Assembly: GCA_012800735.1 (NCBI GenBank)
Contig: JAAZIU010000025.1
Coordinates: forward strand, 110,626-174,625
Origin: Clostridiales bacterium
GTDB lineage: Bacteria; Bacillota; Clostridia; Oscillospirales; CAG-272
DNA length: 64,000 nucleotides
Reading direction: 5' to 3'
This document shows, piece after piece, positions 8,164 to 15,611 of the stretch. Each line of letters starts with the position of its first letter. Position 1 is the first letter of the stretch. The translations under genes and the position numbers were made by a program. The notes beneath the pieces are model-generated. The model saw only the letters and a list, made by a program, of their open reading frames with translations. It was not told the origin of the DNA and did not search any database.

Positions 8164-9269
8164 TCAACAACATCAATCAACGGAGCGGTATCCGGCGGAG
8201 GTGTTTGTCCGGCTCGTTTCAATTCCTCTTCTGCCGCTATCTTTAGCTCTTCCTGTCTTTTAGCTTCTTTTATTGCTCTTACAGTCGCCGGATCGGTCAG
8301 TTTGAGGATTTCTTCGGAAAGGCTGTTTTCCGCGATGTTGGGTATCGGAACCTCGTATTTCAGTGAAAAGGACAGCGGTTTGTCGGTGGAAACCGGTTTT
8401 CCGTCCGAAGGGGTTATCTCAAGCACCGAGCGCTCGGAGTTGTATTCAGCTGTCATATTCATGACATAGTAATTTATAAACTCATAAGGTATCCAGACTT
8501 CATTTGAAATAAGCAGCGCCTTGTCGGTCAGACGGACGGTGTTGCCGTTTATCTCGGCGGTGTCCGAGCCTATTCTGAAGCTGACTGTGTCTCCGTACGG
8601 AGACTTTGAGTTGTCGAAATTGGTTTTTGTTATAAAGCTGTATTCGCCGGCATTTCCGGTAACGGTAAAGCTGAATAAATCGGCTAAAGTGTTGAAATTA
8701 ATATAGAAATGACCGTTATGTTTTACCTTTGACGTGTCATGGCTCCAAAGATGGCTGTCGGCGGTGAAATAACGCCTGCGGAAATATATATAATTCCCTC
8801 TGAGCTCTCTGGCTTCGGCGCGTGTTATCTCCGAGCCAAGCACATAAATAACGGTATCTTTTTCAAATCGGTTCGCAAGCGACCGGTAATTAAGGTTGAT
8901 ATACATTGCGGCAAAACATATAATGATCGCCGCGGTAAACATAATGAGAAAGAGTTTTATTCCGCCGAATAACGCCTCAATGCGCTCTGCCCGCTTGCGC
9001 TTAAGTTCCGCCTGCCTTGCGCGCCGCTGCGCTTCCCTTCTTTGCTGCGCCCGCCGCTGTTCGGCCTGACGCATCAGCCGCTGCTGTTCCAGTATGCGTT
9101 TCTGCCGGAAATCGTTGGTGTTATATCGTCTGTTGTTATAAGAGCCCCTCGGAGCGCCTCCGGCGCTTGCGAAAGCGCCGCTTTGAGGATTCCGAGTGCG
9201 GCTTTGCGGCCTTGTACGGCCATTCGTTCTGCCGGAAACGTTCCCACGGTTATTTTGGCTGTATGCCAT
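8160..9269 (-). CDS. Single-pass membrane protein with copper-amine-oxidase-like stalk domain
   Basis: A 369-residue protein of unknown function. The N-terminus (1-100) is rich in Arg, Gln and Asn and ends in a basic helix. A transmembrane helix follows (about 103-125, IKLFLIMFTAAIIICFAAMYIN is its core). The extracellular part contains a segment (FRIGSDTAEINGNTVRLTD, then IPYEFINYYV) typical of the small stalk domain found at the N-terminus of bacterial copper amine oxidases and many Firmicute surface proteins. An Ala/Glu-rich tail completes it. Its stop overlaps the VanY-like start. Both proteins share a disordered basic cytoplasmic arm plus one helix, suggesting that they work together at the envelope, perhaps at the division or growth site; that is inference. 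Confidence 0.75.
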   Translation of the reverse strand: MAYSQNNRGNVSGRTNGRTRPQSRTRNPQSGAFASAGGAPRGSYNNRRYNTNDFRQKRILEQQRLMRQAEQRRAQQRREAQRRARQAELKRKRAERIEALFGGIKLFLIMFTAAIIICFAAMYINLNYRSLANRFEKDTVIYVLGSEITRAEARELRGNYIYFRRRYFTADSHLWSHDTSKVKHNGHFYINFNTLADLFSFTVTGNAGEYSFITKTNFDNSKSPYGDTVSFRIGSDTAEINGNTVRLTDKALLISNEVWIPYEFINYYVMNMTAEYNSERSVLEITPSDGKPVSTDKPLSFSLKYEVPIPNIAENSLSEEILKLTDPATVRAIKEAKRQEELKIAAEEELKRAGQTPPPDTAPLIDVVE

Positions 9270-9320
9270 ATCATGAGACCGTCCTTTTATTCAATTCAAT
9301 GTGTCAATTTTACTGCCGAG

Positions 9321-10469
9321 TCATCGCCTCAGATATCCGGAAAGCTCGGAAAGACGTTTTCCGGCGTAACTTATAAGTGATTTTTCTGCTTCGCAATAGA
9401 TATATTCTTCGTTTTCCCCGGGGATTCCCGTCCTGTATCGGCGGCAGCCGAACCGACAGAAACCGAGAGCGTCGCAGCCGCGGCATTTTTCGTTTAGCTT
9501 CGGAGCGCCGGTTTCAAGAAAGCGCCTCGCGGCGGGCGAGTCAAAAAGCGCCTTTACGCCGTCTTTTATATAACCCATCTTCCATTCGTCAAGGCAGTAA
9601 AAATCGCAGGGATAAACAGAACCATCGCCTTCGACGACATACTGCACCGAACAGCCTCCGCGGCTGCCGCATTCTTCGGGCATAAATCCGGCGGCGACTC
9701 TGACAAGGTCGTCAAACCTTCGAACCGAAACCCGCTCGCCGCTGCCGCCGAGATAAGCCTTTATATCTTTATACCAGCAGTCGAACAGGCTGCGCTGAAA
9801 TCTTCCCCAACTTTCGCAGCTGAGGCTTCTGTTACTGCTGTCGCTGCCGTCGATACAGGGAATAAACTGCATAAAATGCCATCCGCGGGATTTATAGTCG
9901 TTGTATATCCTGCTTGCCCTCTTTGCCATTTGATCGGTTACCACGGTGAGGATATTGAATTCGGCTCCTGCGGCTTTCAGGTTTTCCGCCGCTTTGAGAG
10001 CCGCTTCATAGCTGCCCTTTCCTCCGGGGGCAGGACGGTTTGCGTCGTGCAGCTGCGGAGCGCCGTCTATCGAAAGTCCGACAAGCCAGTTGTTTTCGGC
10101 GAAAAATTCGGCAAATCGGGAGTCTTCCGCAACAAGCACTCCGTTTGTCTGTATCGTAAAGCGGACATCAAGTCCCGGCGCCGATTCCTTTGCCGCCGCA
10201 AGAGATTTATCCTGAAATTTTCTGAAATTATCAAGACCCCATAATGTAGGCTCGCCGCCCTGAAAACTGAAAGTCAGGCTGCCGGACGCGGCGTTCACGG
10301 CCGAATAAATCAACTCGTCGACGGTTTTATCGCTCATCCGGCCGAAATCCCGCGTTTTGCGCATTAAAGTCTCGGCGCGATAGAAGCAGTATCTGCAAGC
10401 GAGATTGCACTCTCCGGATACCGGCTTTATCAGCAGCGACAGCGGACGCCGCTCGTCTCTGCCCGTCAC
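9321..10469 (-). CDS. Anaerobic sulfatase-maturating enzyme (radical SAM, SPASM)
   Basis: This protein of about 382 residues converts an active-site Cys or Ser of sulfatases to formylglycine. The radical SAM cluster motif is CNLACRYC (Cys21, 25, 28 from this start). C-terminal auxiliary-cluster cysteines form the SPASM pattern (CSVQYVVEGDGSVYPCDFYC, later CRGCDALGFCRFGC). An upstream ATG at 10529 exists, but I choose GTG at 10469. It overlaps the sulfatase stop as GTGA, has AGGGAAGG 9 bases upstream, and puts the family N-terminus (PLSLLIKPVSG) right at the start. Coupling to the sulfatase gene gives its substrate. Confidence 0.93.
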   Translation of the reverse strand: MTGRDERRPLSLLIKPVSGECNLACRYCFYRAETLMRKTRDFGRMSDKTVDELIYSAVNAASGSLTFSFQGGEPTLWGLDNFRKFQDKSLAAAKESAPGLDVRFTIQTNGVLVAEDSRFAEFFAENNWLVGLSIDGAPQLHDANRPAPGGKGSYEAALKAAENLKAAGAEFNILTVVTDQMAKRASRIYNDYKSRGWHFMQFIPCIDGSDSSNRSLSCESWGRFQRSLFDCWYKDIKAYLGGSGERVSVRRFDDLVRVAAGFMPEECGSRGGCSVQYVVEGDGSVYPCDFYCLDEWKMGYIKDGVKALFDSPAARRFLETGAPKLNEKCRGCDALGFCRFGCRRYRTGIPGENEEYIYCEAEKSLISYAGKRLSELSGYLRR

Positions 10470-11857
10470 AGCTTTCTGCCTTCCCTGAGCTGAACTTCTC
10501 CCGTCCAGCCGATAAGGGGATCGCGGCATCGGGTAAGCTCATCGAGAAGACGGAGGCGATAATCGGCGATTATATCTTTGTATTCCGGATTTGAAATTTC
10601 ATTTGAAAGCTCGTTCGGATCTATCTCGCGGTCGTAAAATTCGTCGATGTCGGTAGCGTTCCAGATGTATTTGTATCTCTCGCCGCAAATCATCCTCGAA
10701 CAATAGAGCCCGAACTGCTGACCGTTGTAGGTGGAAACGGCGGTTTCGCGTCCGTCGAATTCAACTCCGGCAAACAGATCCGCCGACATATCCTTGCCCT
10801 GAAACAGCCCTTGCGGAACATTTACCCCTAACATCGAGCAGAGGGTCGCGGGGATGTCAAGCATGCTTTGAGTAAAGCTTTTTACCCTCATCGGCTTTAT
10901 ATGCCCGTCCCAGCGAATTGCCATCGGGATATGGGTAATGTCGTCGTACATATTGTAGTGCTTGTCTATCAGCCGGTGAGCGCCGCACATATCGCCGTGG
11001 TCGGTAGCGTAGACGATTATCGTGTTTTCTATCTGCCCGGTCTTTTCAAGGGCGTCGAGTATCCGCCCCAAAGCGTCGTCGTATTGGCTGATAATGCCGT
11101 AATACAGGGCGACGGTGTATTTCCAGCAATTATCCCAGGTAAGGTCCTCAAGTCTCCAGCTATATAACTGCTGGCGCTGAATATACGGTTTGCCTTCGAA
11201 GGTCTCGCCCATGCTTCCCCAGGGTTCTATATCATCGGGGTCATACATCGAGGCGAACGGTTCGCTCGGCCGGCAGGGCAGGTGCGGCTCCGGCGAGTCT
11301 ATATGGATATACCACGGTTCATCCGATTTTGAAAGCTCCTCAATATATCCGACCGCATGGCGGGCTACCTGATGGGTGAAGCTGTCTTCAAGCGGCACCG
11401 GGTTCTTTTCGCCGAAGTATCCGTTTTTGTATTTAACATCCGGATATTTATCCGAAATGTATTTATTTATATCTGCGCGGGAGACAAAGCGATCGAAGCC
11501 GTAGTCGGACGGCGCGGCTTTCGGGTCGACTTCCCAGCAGCCGATGTAGGCGGTGTTATAGCCCATCTCCCGGATTTCGCGGGTCCAGCTGAACATCGTT
11601 TTGTCCATTCCGCAGACCGGAAACACGATATGCGGGTTCCAGAGTCCGCCGTAGCTCTCCGGTCTCATTCCGGAAAAAAGCGCCTGGCGCGCGGGGGCGC
11701 AAACCGGAATCGGAGTATAGCAGTTTTCGAAAAATGCTCCGTTTCCGGCGATGCGTTCCAAATTCGGAGTTTTAACGCCGAAGCGGCGGCTCATCGACAC
11801 GCAATCGTAGCGCTGCTGGTCGTATTGCAGATATAAAAGGTTCGGAGCCTTTGACAT
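10466..11857 (-). CDS. Cys-type sulfatase (alkaline phosphatase superfamily)
   Basis: A 463-residue sulfatase. It opens with NLLYLQYDQQRYDC (metal-binding region; family members usually have two Asp here, so this site is slightly unusual) and carries the modification motif C53-A-P-A-R57 in PVCAPARQALFSG. Cys-type motifs in anaerobes are matured by anSME, which is the next gene. Further marks are YATDHGDMCGAHRL (metal Asp-His) and the C-terminal EFYDREIDPNELSN. It has no signal peptide, so it should desulfate imported sugars in the cytoplasm. Which sulfated glycan is involved cannot be told from the sequence. Choline sulfatase and phosphonate hydrolase are more distant alternatives. Confidence 0.92.
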   Translation of the reverse strand: MSKAPNLLYLQYDQQRYDCVSMSRRFGVKTPNLERIAGNGAFFENCYTPIPVCAPARQALFSGMRPESYGGLWNPHIVFPVCGMDKTMFSWTREIREMGYNTAYIGCWEVDPKAAPSDYGFDRFVSRADINKYISDKYPDVKYKNGYFGEKNPVPLEDSFTHQVARHAVGYIEELSKSDEPWYIHIDSPEPHLPCRPSEPFASMYDPDDIEPWGSMGETFEGKPYIQRQQLYSWRLEDLTWDNCWKYTVALYYGIISQYDDALGRILDALEKTGQIENTIIVYATDHGDMCGAHRLIDKHYNMYDDITHIPMAIRWDGHIKPMRVKSFTQSMLDIPATLCSMLGVNVPQGLFQGKDMSADLFAGVEFDGRETAVSTYNGQQFGLYCSRMICGERYKYIWNATDIDEFYDREIDPNELSNEISNPEYKDIIADYRLRLLDELTRCRDPLIGWTGEVQLREGRKL

Positions 11858-11913
11858 TCAAATCCACTCCAATCAGAAAAGTAAAACCGTTCTTTATATT
11901 AATCAGATGTATA

Positions 11914-11942
11914 ATTATAGCATGTAAGGCGGAATATTTCAA
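11914..11942 (-). promoter_or_regulatory. Promoter of the sulfatase-maturase operon
   Basis: On the minus strand, TTGAAA (11942-11937), a 17-base spacer ending in TGC, and TATAAT (11919-11914) form an extended -10 promoter. It lies 57 bases upstream of the sulfatase ATG. Confidence 0.75.
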
Positions 11943-11993
11943 GTATATTTGAGATGTGGCGGGTAAATTTTTTCTATATTTTGAATATAGAAA

Positions 11994-12031
11994 GCTAAAA
12001 TCCGGCGGCATTTTAAAGAAACGCCGCCGGA
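11994..12031 (-). terminator. Terminator of the sugar isomerase gene
   Basis: The perfect 9-base stem TCCGGCGGC / GCCGCCGGA (12001-12009, 12023-12031), read on the minus strand, is followed by TTTTAGCTTT. Confidence 0.8.
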
Positions 12032-12083
12032 TATGTTATTTAGTATGAATTTTAACTGTTTTGCCGGGGTTTTGATTCTTCGG

Positions 12084-12818
12084 TCAGATTCCCTCGGCGC
12101 GGTCGCAAAGATTAAGGAATTCGATGCAGCGGCGGACTTCGCTGAGACCGGTCGGTTTAAGTCCTTCGCTTTCGACTATCATGGTAAGGTTGTTCTTGAT
12201 GCAGTATTCGCGTACCGCTTTGACAGGAGCGTCGCCGAGACCGAGAGAACGGCCTTCTCCGTCCTTTATGCCGTCTTTGAGATGAATGACGGAAACTCTG
12301 CCCTTCAGCTTTTCAAGCGTCTCTATCGGGCAAAGATCGGCGTTCCAAACCCAGAAAGTGTCGATCTCGAACTTCATCTTCGATCTTTTTTGAAGCTCGT
12401 CGTGCATAATGAAGCCTTCGGCGGTCGGCAGAAATTCATAGCTGTGGTTGTGGTAGGCAAGCTCGATGCCTTCGGCTTCGAACATCGGAACAAGCTTGTT
12501 TGTCTTTTCGATAAAATCATCAAGTTTAGCCCTGGTGCTGAGGTCGGCGCCGGGGATTATAAACGCTTTTGCGCCGATGGTCTTATGATAAGCGACGGCT
12601 TCTTCGAAATTGTCGCAGGCCCAATGCCAGTCGGAGTGAGTTCCGCTGCAGACAAGACCGTTTTTGTCGAGCATTGCTTTGACATCCTCGGCGGAGTGGC
12701 CGAAGAAGCCGGCGAATTCGATATAATGATAACCCATTTCGGCTACTTCTGAAAGAGCCATTGCAAGATCCTTGCCGGTAAGGTCGCGGACGCTGAACAT
12801 CTGAAGACCGTATTTCAT
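12084..12818 (-). CDS. Sugar phosphate isomerase/epimerase (xylose isomerase-like TIM barrel)
   Basis: A 244-residue TIM-barrel protein of the AP-endonuclease-2/IolE-like superfamily. It starts KYGLQMFSVRD and has the typical metal-site segments YHNHSYEFLP, FEIDTFWVWNADL, VIHLKDG and MIVESEG near the strand ends. Members isomerise or epimerise keto sugars, hydroxypyruvate or inositol derivatives; the precise substrate cannot be read from the sequence. It is monocistronic, with its own promoter and terminator, and is divergent from a ThuA gene with a 251-base gap. ThuA and such isomerases often appear together in disaccharide or uronate catabolic clusters. Confidence 0.86.
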   Translation of the reverse strand: MKYGLQMFSVRDLTGKDLAMALSEVAEMGYHYIEFAGFFGHSAEDVKAMLDKNGLVCSGTHSDWHWACDNFEEAVAYHKTIGAKAFIIPGADLSTRAKLDDFIEKTNKLVPMFEAEGIELAYHNHSYEFLPTAEGFIMHDELQKRSKMKFEIDTFWVWNADLCPIETLEKLKGRVSVIHLKDGIKDGEGRSLGLGDAPVKAVREYCIKNNLTMIVESEGLKPTGLSEVRRCIEFLNLCDRAEGI

Positions 12819-12868
12819 GATAAATCCTCCGTAAAATCTGATTATAAGTTGTTTCTTTGCTCAACGGA

Positions 12869-12897
12869 ATTATATCACATATCCGCCGCTCCGTCAA
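12869..12897 (-). promoter_or_regulatory. Promoter of the sugar isomerase gene
   Basis: On the minus strand, TTGACG (12897-12892), a 17-base spacer and TATAAT (12874-12869) form a promoter. A second TATAAT nearer the gene (12846-12841) has no good -35. Confidence 0.65.
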
Positions 12898-13001
12898 GCG
12901 TATTTTGATAATTTCCCGAAATTCTCTCCGCGGTGGATTTGTCATTTTTTTCGGTAAAATTTCCGCAAAAGCAAAATCTGCGGTTTATTTTAATTTTTCG
13001 G

Positions 13002-13030
13002 TTGACAAATGCGGCGGATTGAGTTATACT
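13002..13030 (+). promoter_or_regulatory. Promoter of the ThuA-like gene
   Basis: TTGACA (13002-13007), 17 bases, TATACT (13025-13030). It fixes the gene start downstream at 13070 rather than at ATGs lying upstream of the promoter. Confidence 0.8.
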
Positions 13031-13069
13031 GTCTATGAAGTTATTATTTACGGAAAAGGAGATTTTGAA

Positions 13070-13813
13070 ATGTCTTGCATAAACGTTACTGTCTGGAACG
13101 AATTTCGCCACGAAAAGCACAACGAGGCTATCAAGAAAATCTATCCGAACGGAATTCACAACACAATCAAGGACTATCTTGACAAAGTTGACGGACTCAA
13201 GGTACGCACCGCTACCCTTGACGAGCCGGAACACGGGCTTACCGACGAAGTGATCAACTCCACCGACGTTATGCTCTGGTGGGGACATACCGCACACGGC
13301 GAGGTCAAGGATGACATAGTCGATAAAGTCTTTTATCGGATACAGAGGGGTATGGGACTTATCGTCCTGCACTCCGGTCACGCATCGAAGATTTTCCAGA
13401 AGATTACCGGCACAAGATCCGCCGAGCTTAAATGGCGGGAGGACGGCGATATTGAACGGCTTTGGGTCATCGACCACAACCATCCCATTACTCAGGGAAT
13501 CGGAGATTATATCGAGCTGCCGGAAGAAGAGGTATACGGCGAGACGTTTGAAATTCCGACTCCCGACGAGTTGCTCTTCATCTCCTGGTTTGAGGGCGGC
13601 GAGGTATTCCGCTCCGGCGTGACATATCGCCGCGGCAACGGAAAAGTATTCTATTTCCGCCCGGGACACGAGTCGGTTCCGACTTATCACGATCCGAAGA
13701 TACTCAGAGTAATCGAAAACGCAGTCAAATGGGCAGCCCCTCTCGGCTATCCCGACTATCCCACCGGTTATGTCCGCCCGCTCAGCCCGGTCGGCGGAAA
13801 AATCATAAAATAA
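13070..13813 (+). CDS. ThuA-like protein (trehalose utilisation family)
   Basis: A 247-residue protein of the ThuA family, which adopts a class I glutamine amidotransferase-like fold and is linked to oxidation or metabolism of disaccharides. Typical segments are [17 protein letters not shown] at the start, [27 protein letters not shown] and [19 protein letters not shown]. The ATG at 13070 has AAAGGAG 8 bases upstream. The frame stays open to 12857, but that part overlaps the promoter and is not credible. A second ThuA relative lies at 57826. The catalytic role of ThuA proteins is poorly known. Confidence 0.88.
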   Translation: MSCINVTVWNEFRHEKHNEAIKKIYPNGIHNTIKDYLDKVDGLKVRTATLDEPEHGLTDEVINSTDVMLWWGHTAHGEVKDDIVDKVFYRIQRGMGLIVLHSGHASKIFQKITGTRSAELKWREDGDIERLWVIDHNHPITQGIGDYIELPEEEVYGETFEIPTPDELLFISWFEGGEVFRSGVTYRRGNGKVFYFRPGHESVPTYHDPKILRVIENAVKWAAPLGYPDYPTGYVRPLSPVGGKIIK

Positions 13814-13949
13814 GCTGAAACTAAGCAAAACGCAGCCGTATTTTACGGCGCTGGTGCGTTTATTCCGCAATCTGCCTTGTCGATTTGACAGAAGGGCGTA
13901 TTGCCCTTCCTGTTTATATAAAATACACAGGAGATTAATATATTTTCCC

Positions 13950-13978
13950 TTGTATTTTTGACACAAATCGTATATAAT
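13950..13978 (+). promoter_or_regulatory. Promoter of the metK leader
   Basis: The sequence is TTGTAT (13950-13955), a 17-base spacer, and TATAAT (13973-13978). Transcription would start near 13985, about 50 bases before the riboswitch core. Confidence 0.55.
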
Positions 13979-14034
13979 ATTTTTTGAAATCAAAACAAAT
14001 TAATATCATCTTACCCGCCCGGAATTTCCGGGCA

Positions 14035-14185
14035 TCTTATCAAGAGCGGCGGAGGGACCGGCCCTGTGAAGCCCGGCAACCTGCACGGAGATGTGCCGTG
14101 CAAGGTGCCAATTCCTGAGAGATGAGAATTCAACACGCCTGTCTGTCAAACCCGAGGAATGATTTCGGAACCGATACAGATAAGA
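14035..14185 (+). ncRNA. SAM-I riboswitch (S-box leader) of metK
   Basis: The leader has the S-box core in the right order. P1 is TCTTATC (14035-14041) closing with GATAAGA (14179-14185). After AAGAG comes GGAGGGACCGGCCC, then GAAGCCCGGCAACC. P3 is a stem of TGCACGG with CCGTGCA, and AAGGTGCCAATTCC with GAGAGATGAG follows. S-adenosylmethionine binding stabilises P1 and so favours the downstream terminator at 14218, switching off metK when SAM is plentiful. A further hairpin GCCCGG/CCGGGC (14017-14033) sits directly before P1. The stretch 13814-14297 holds no gene; it contains only this leader, its promoter and the terminator. Confidence 0.95.
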
Positions 14186-14217
14186 GCGCACGTCACGCCT
14201 GCGGCAACAGAATTTTC

Positions 14218-14246
14218 AGCTCCCGAGATTTTCCGGGAGCTTTTTT
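14218..14246 (+). terminator. Riboswitch-controlled terminator before metK
   Basis: AGCTCCCG (14218-14225) pairs with CGGGAGCT (14234-14241), followed by TTTTTT. It lies between the SAM-I core and the metK start and is the likely expression platform. Confidence 0.9.
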
Positions 14247-14297
14247 CGTTCAACATACTATATACTATATATCCTTAACTTAAAGGAGCCCAAATTT

Positions 14298-15479
14298 ATG
14301 ACAAAGAAAATGATATTCACTTCGGAGTCGGTGACGGAAGGTCATCCCGATAAGATTTGCGACCGCATTTCAGACAGTATTCTTGACGCGCTGATCCGGC
14401 AGGACGAAAACTCCCGCTGCGCCTGCGAAACCATCGCTACGACAGGACTTATCTCGGTAATGGGCGAGATATCGTCCAAAGCGGTAATCGACGTTCAGGA
14501 GATCGTCAGAGCCGCCGTTGAGGATATCGGCTATGTAGATTCTTCTATGGGCTTTGACGCCGGTACCTGCGCCATTATAAATATGCTGCACGCTCAATCG
14601 CCGGATATCGCTCTCGGCGTCGACTGCTCGCTTGAAGCGAAAGCCGGCGAGTTTGACGACGGATATGACACCGGCGCCGGAGACCAGGGGATGATGTTCG
14701 GTTACGCCTGCGACGAAACGCCGGAATTGATGCCGATGCCGATATCTCTTGCTCACAAGCTTGCCCGCCAACTCACGCAAGTAAGAAAAAACGGCGCGCT
14801 TCCCTATCTCCGACCCGACGGCAAAACTCAAGTTTCCGTTGAATACGAAAATGACAAGCCGGTAAGAGTCGCAACTGTCGTCGTATCCTCGCAGCACGCA
14901 AAAGAAGTGTCGCTTGAGACGATACGAGAAGATATCATAAAGAATGTGGTTGACCCGATAATTCCGGCTGATTTCCGCGACAGTGAAATGAAGATATTCG
15001 TCAACCCGACGGGGCGCTTCACGATTGGCGGCCCGATGGGCGACTCCGGGCTTTCCGGCCGCAAGATAATCGTTGATACCTACGGCGGATATTCCCGCCA
15101 CGGCGGCGGCAGCTTCTCCGGCAAGGACGCCACGAAGGTAGACCGCACCGGCGCTTACGCCTGTCGTTACCTCGCAAAGAACATCGTCGCCGCCGGTCTG
15201 GCTTCCCGCTGTGAGATTCAGGTAGCTTACGCTATCGGCGTCGCCCGTCCGGTTTCGGTTTTAGTAGATACCTTCGGCACCGGCAAATACGTCGATGATA
15301 AGATTAAAGATGCCGTTACACGCAGTTTCGACTTGCGTCCCGCCGCGATTATTGAGGCTTTCGGTCTTCGCAGACCGATATACTCCCCGCTTTCCGCATA
15401 CGGGCACATGGGTCGCGAAGATCTTTCCGTCAGCTGGGAGAAAAAGGATATCGTCGAAAAGCTGCTATCTAATATCTGA
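14298..15479 (+). CDS. metK: S-adenosylmethionine synthetase
   Basis: A 393-residue protein of full family length. It forms SAM from methionine and ATP. Motifs are [19 protein letters not shown] (ATP/Mg site), the conserved [12 protein letters not shown] hexapeptide region, and [19 protein letters not shown] (phosphate-binding loop, K+ site). The ATG at 14298 follows AAAGGAG at 14281-14287. It is regulated at transcription by the SAM-I leader just upstream. Beyond it a probable terminator separates it from recD2. Confidence 0.98.
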   Translation: MTKKMIFTSESVTEGHPDKICDRISDSILDALIRQDENSRCACETIATTGLISVMGEISSKAVIDVQEIVRAAVEDIGYVDSSMGFDAGTCAIINMLHAQSPDIALGVDCSLEAKAGEFDDGYDTGAGDQGMMFGYACDETPELMPMPISLAHKLARQLTQVRKNGALPYLRPDGKTQVSVEYENDKPVRVATVVVSSQHAKEVSLETIREDIIKNVVDPIIPADFRDSEMKIFVNPTGRFTIGGPMGDSGLSGRKIIVDTYGGYSRHGGGSFSGKDATKVDRTGAYACRYLAKNIVAAGLASRCEIQVAYAIGVARPVSVLVDTFGTGKYVDDKIKDAVTRSFDLRPAAIIEAFGLRRPIYSPLSAYGHMGREDLSVSWEKKDIVEKLLSNI

Positions 15480-15498
15480 TATCTGAGTAAATATCTTG

Positions 15499-15534
15499 GC
15501 CGCGGCTCTGTTTTTCGGGTCGCGGCGAGCTTTT
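15499..15534 (+). terminator. Probable terminator after metK
   Basis: GCCGCG (15499-15504) and CGCGGC (15521-15526) can pair over a 16-base loop and are followed by GAGCTTTT. The stem is short, so the call is moderate. Confidence 0.5.
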
Positions 15535-15537
15535 GTA

Positions 15538-15566
15538 TTGACAATCGAACGATTCGGGTGTATAAT
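15538..15566 (+). promoter_or_regulatory. Consensus promoter of the recD2-comF-fhs operon
   Basis: A perfect TTGACA (15538-15543), 17 bases, and a perfect TATAAT (15561-15566). The predicted transcript start near 15573 supports translation from ATG 15612 rather than ATG 15582. Confidence 0.88.
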
Positions 15567-15611
15567 AATATAGATTGAATTATGCGACTGTTTTTCATGC
15601 CCGGAGCCGAT

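Noticed and set aside
10470..10529. Upstream start of the sulfatase maturase
   Set aside because: It would overlap the sulfatase by 64 bases and add a non-family extension. The GTG at 10469 has a ribosome site and a stop overlap.
13958..13978. TTGACA close to TATAAT before the metK leader as a promoter
   Set aside because: The spacer is only 9 bases; TTGTAT at 13950 gives the correct 17.
12875..13993. Minus-strand open frame of 372 codons opposite the ThuA gene
   Set aside because: It crosses a clear plus-strand gene with a consensus promoter and family motifs, has no family sequence itself, and runs across the promoter of that gene.
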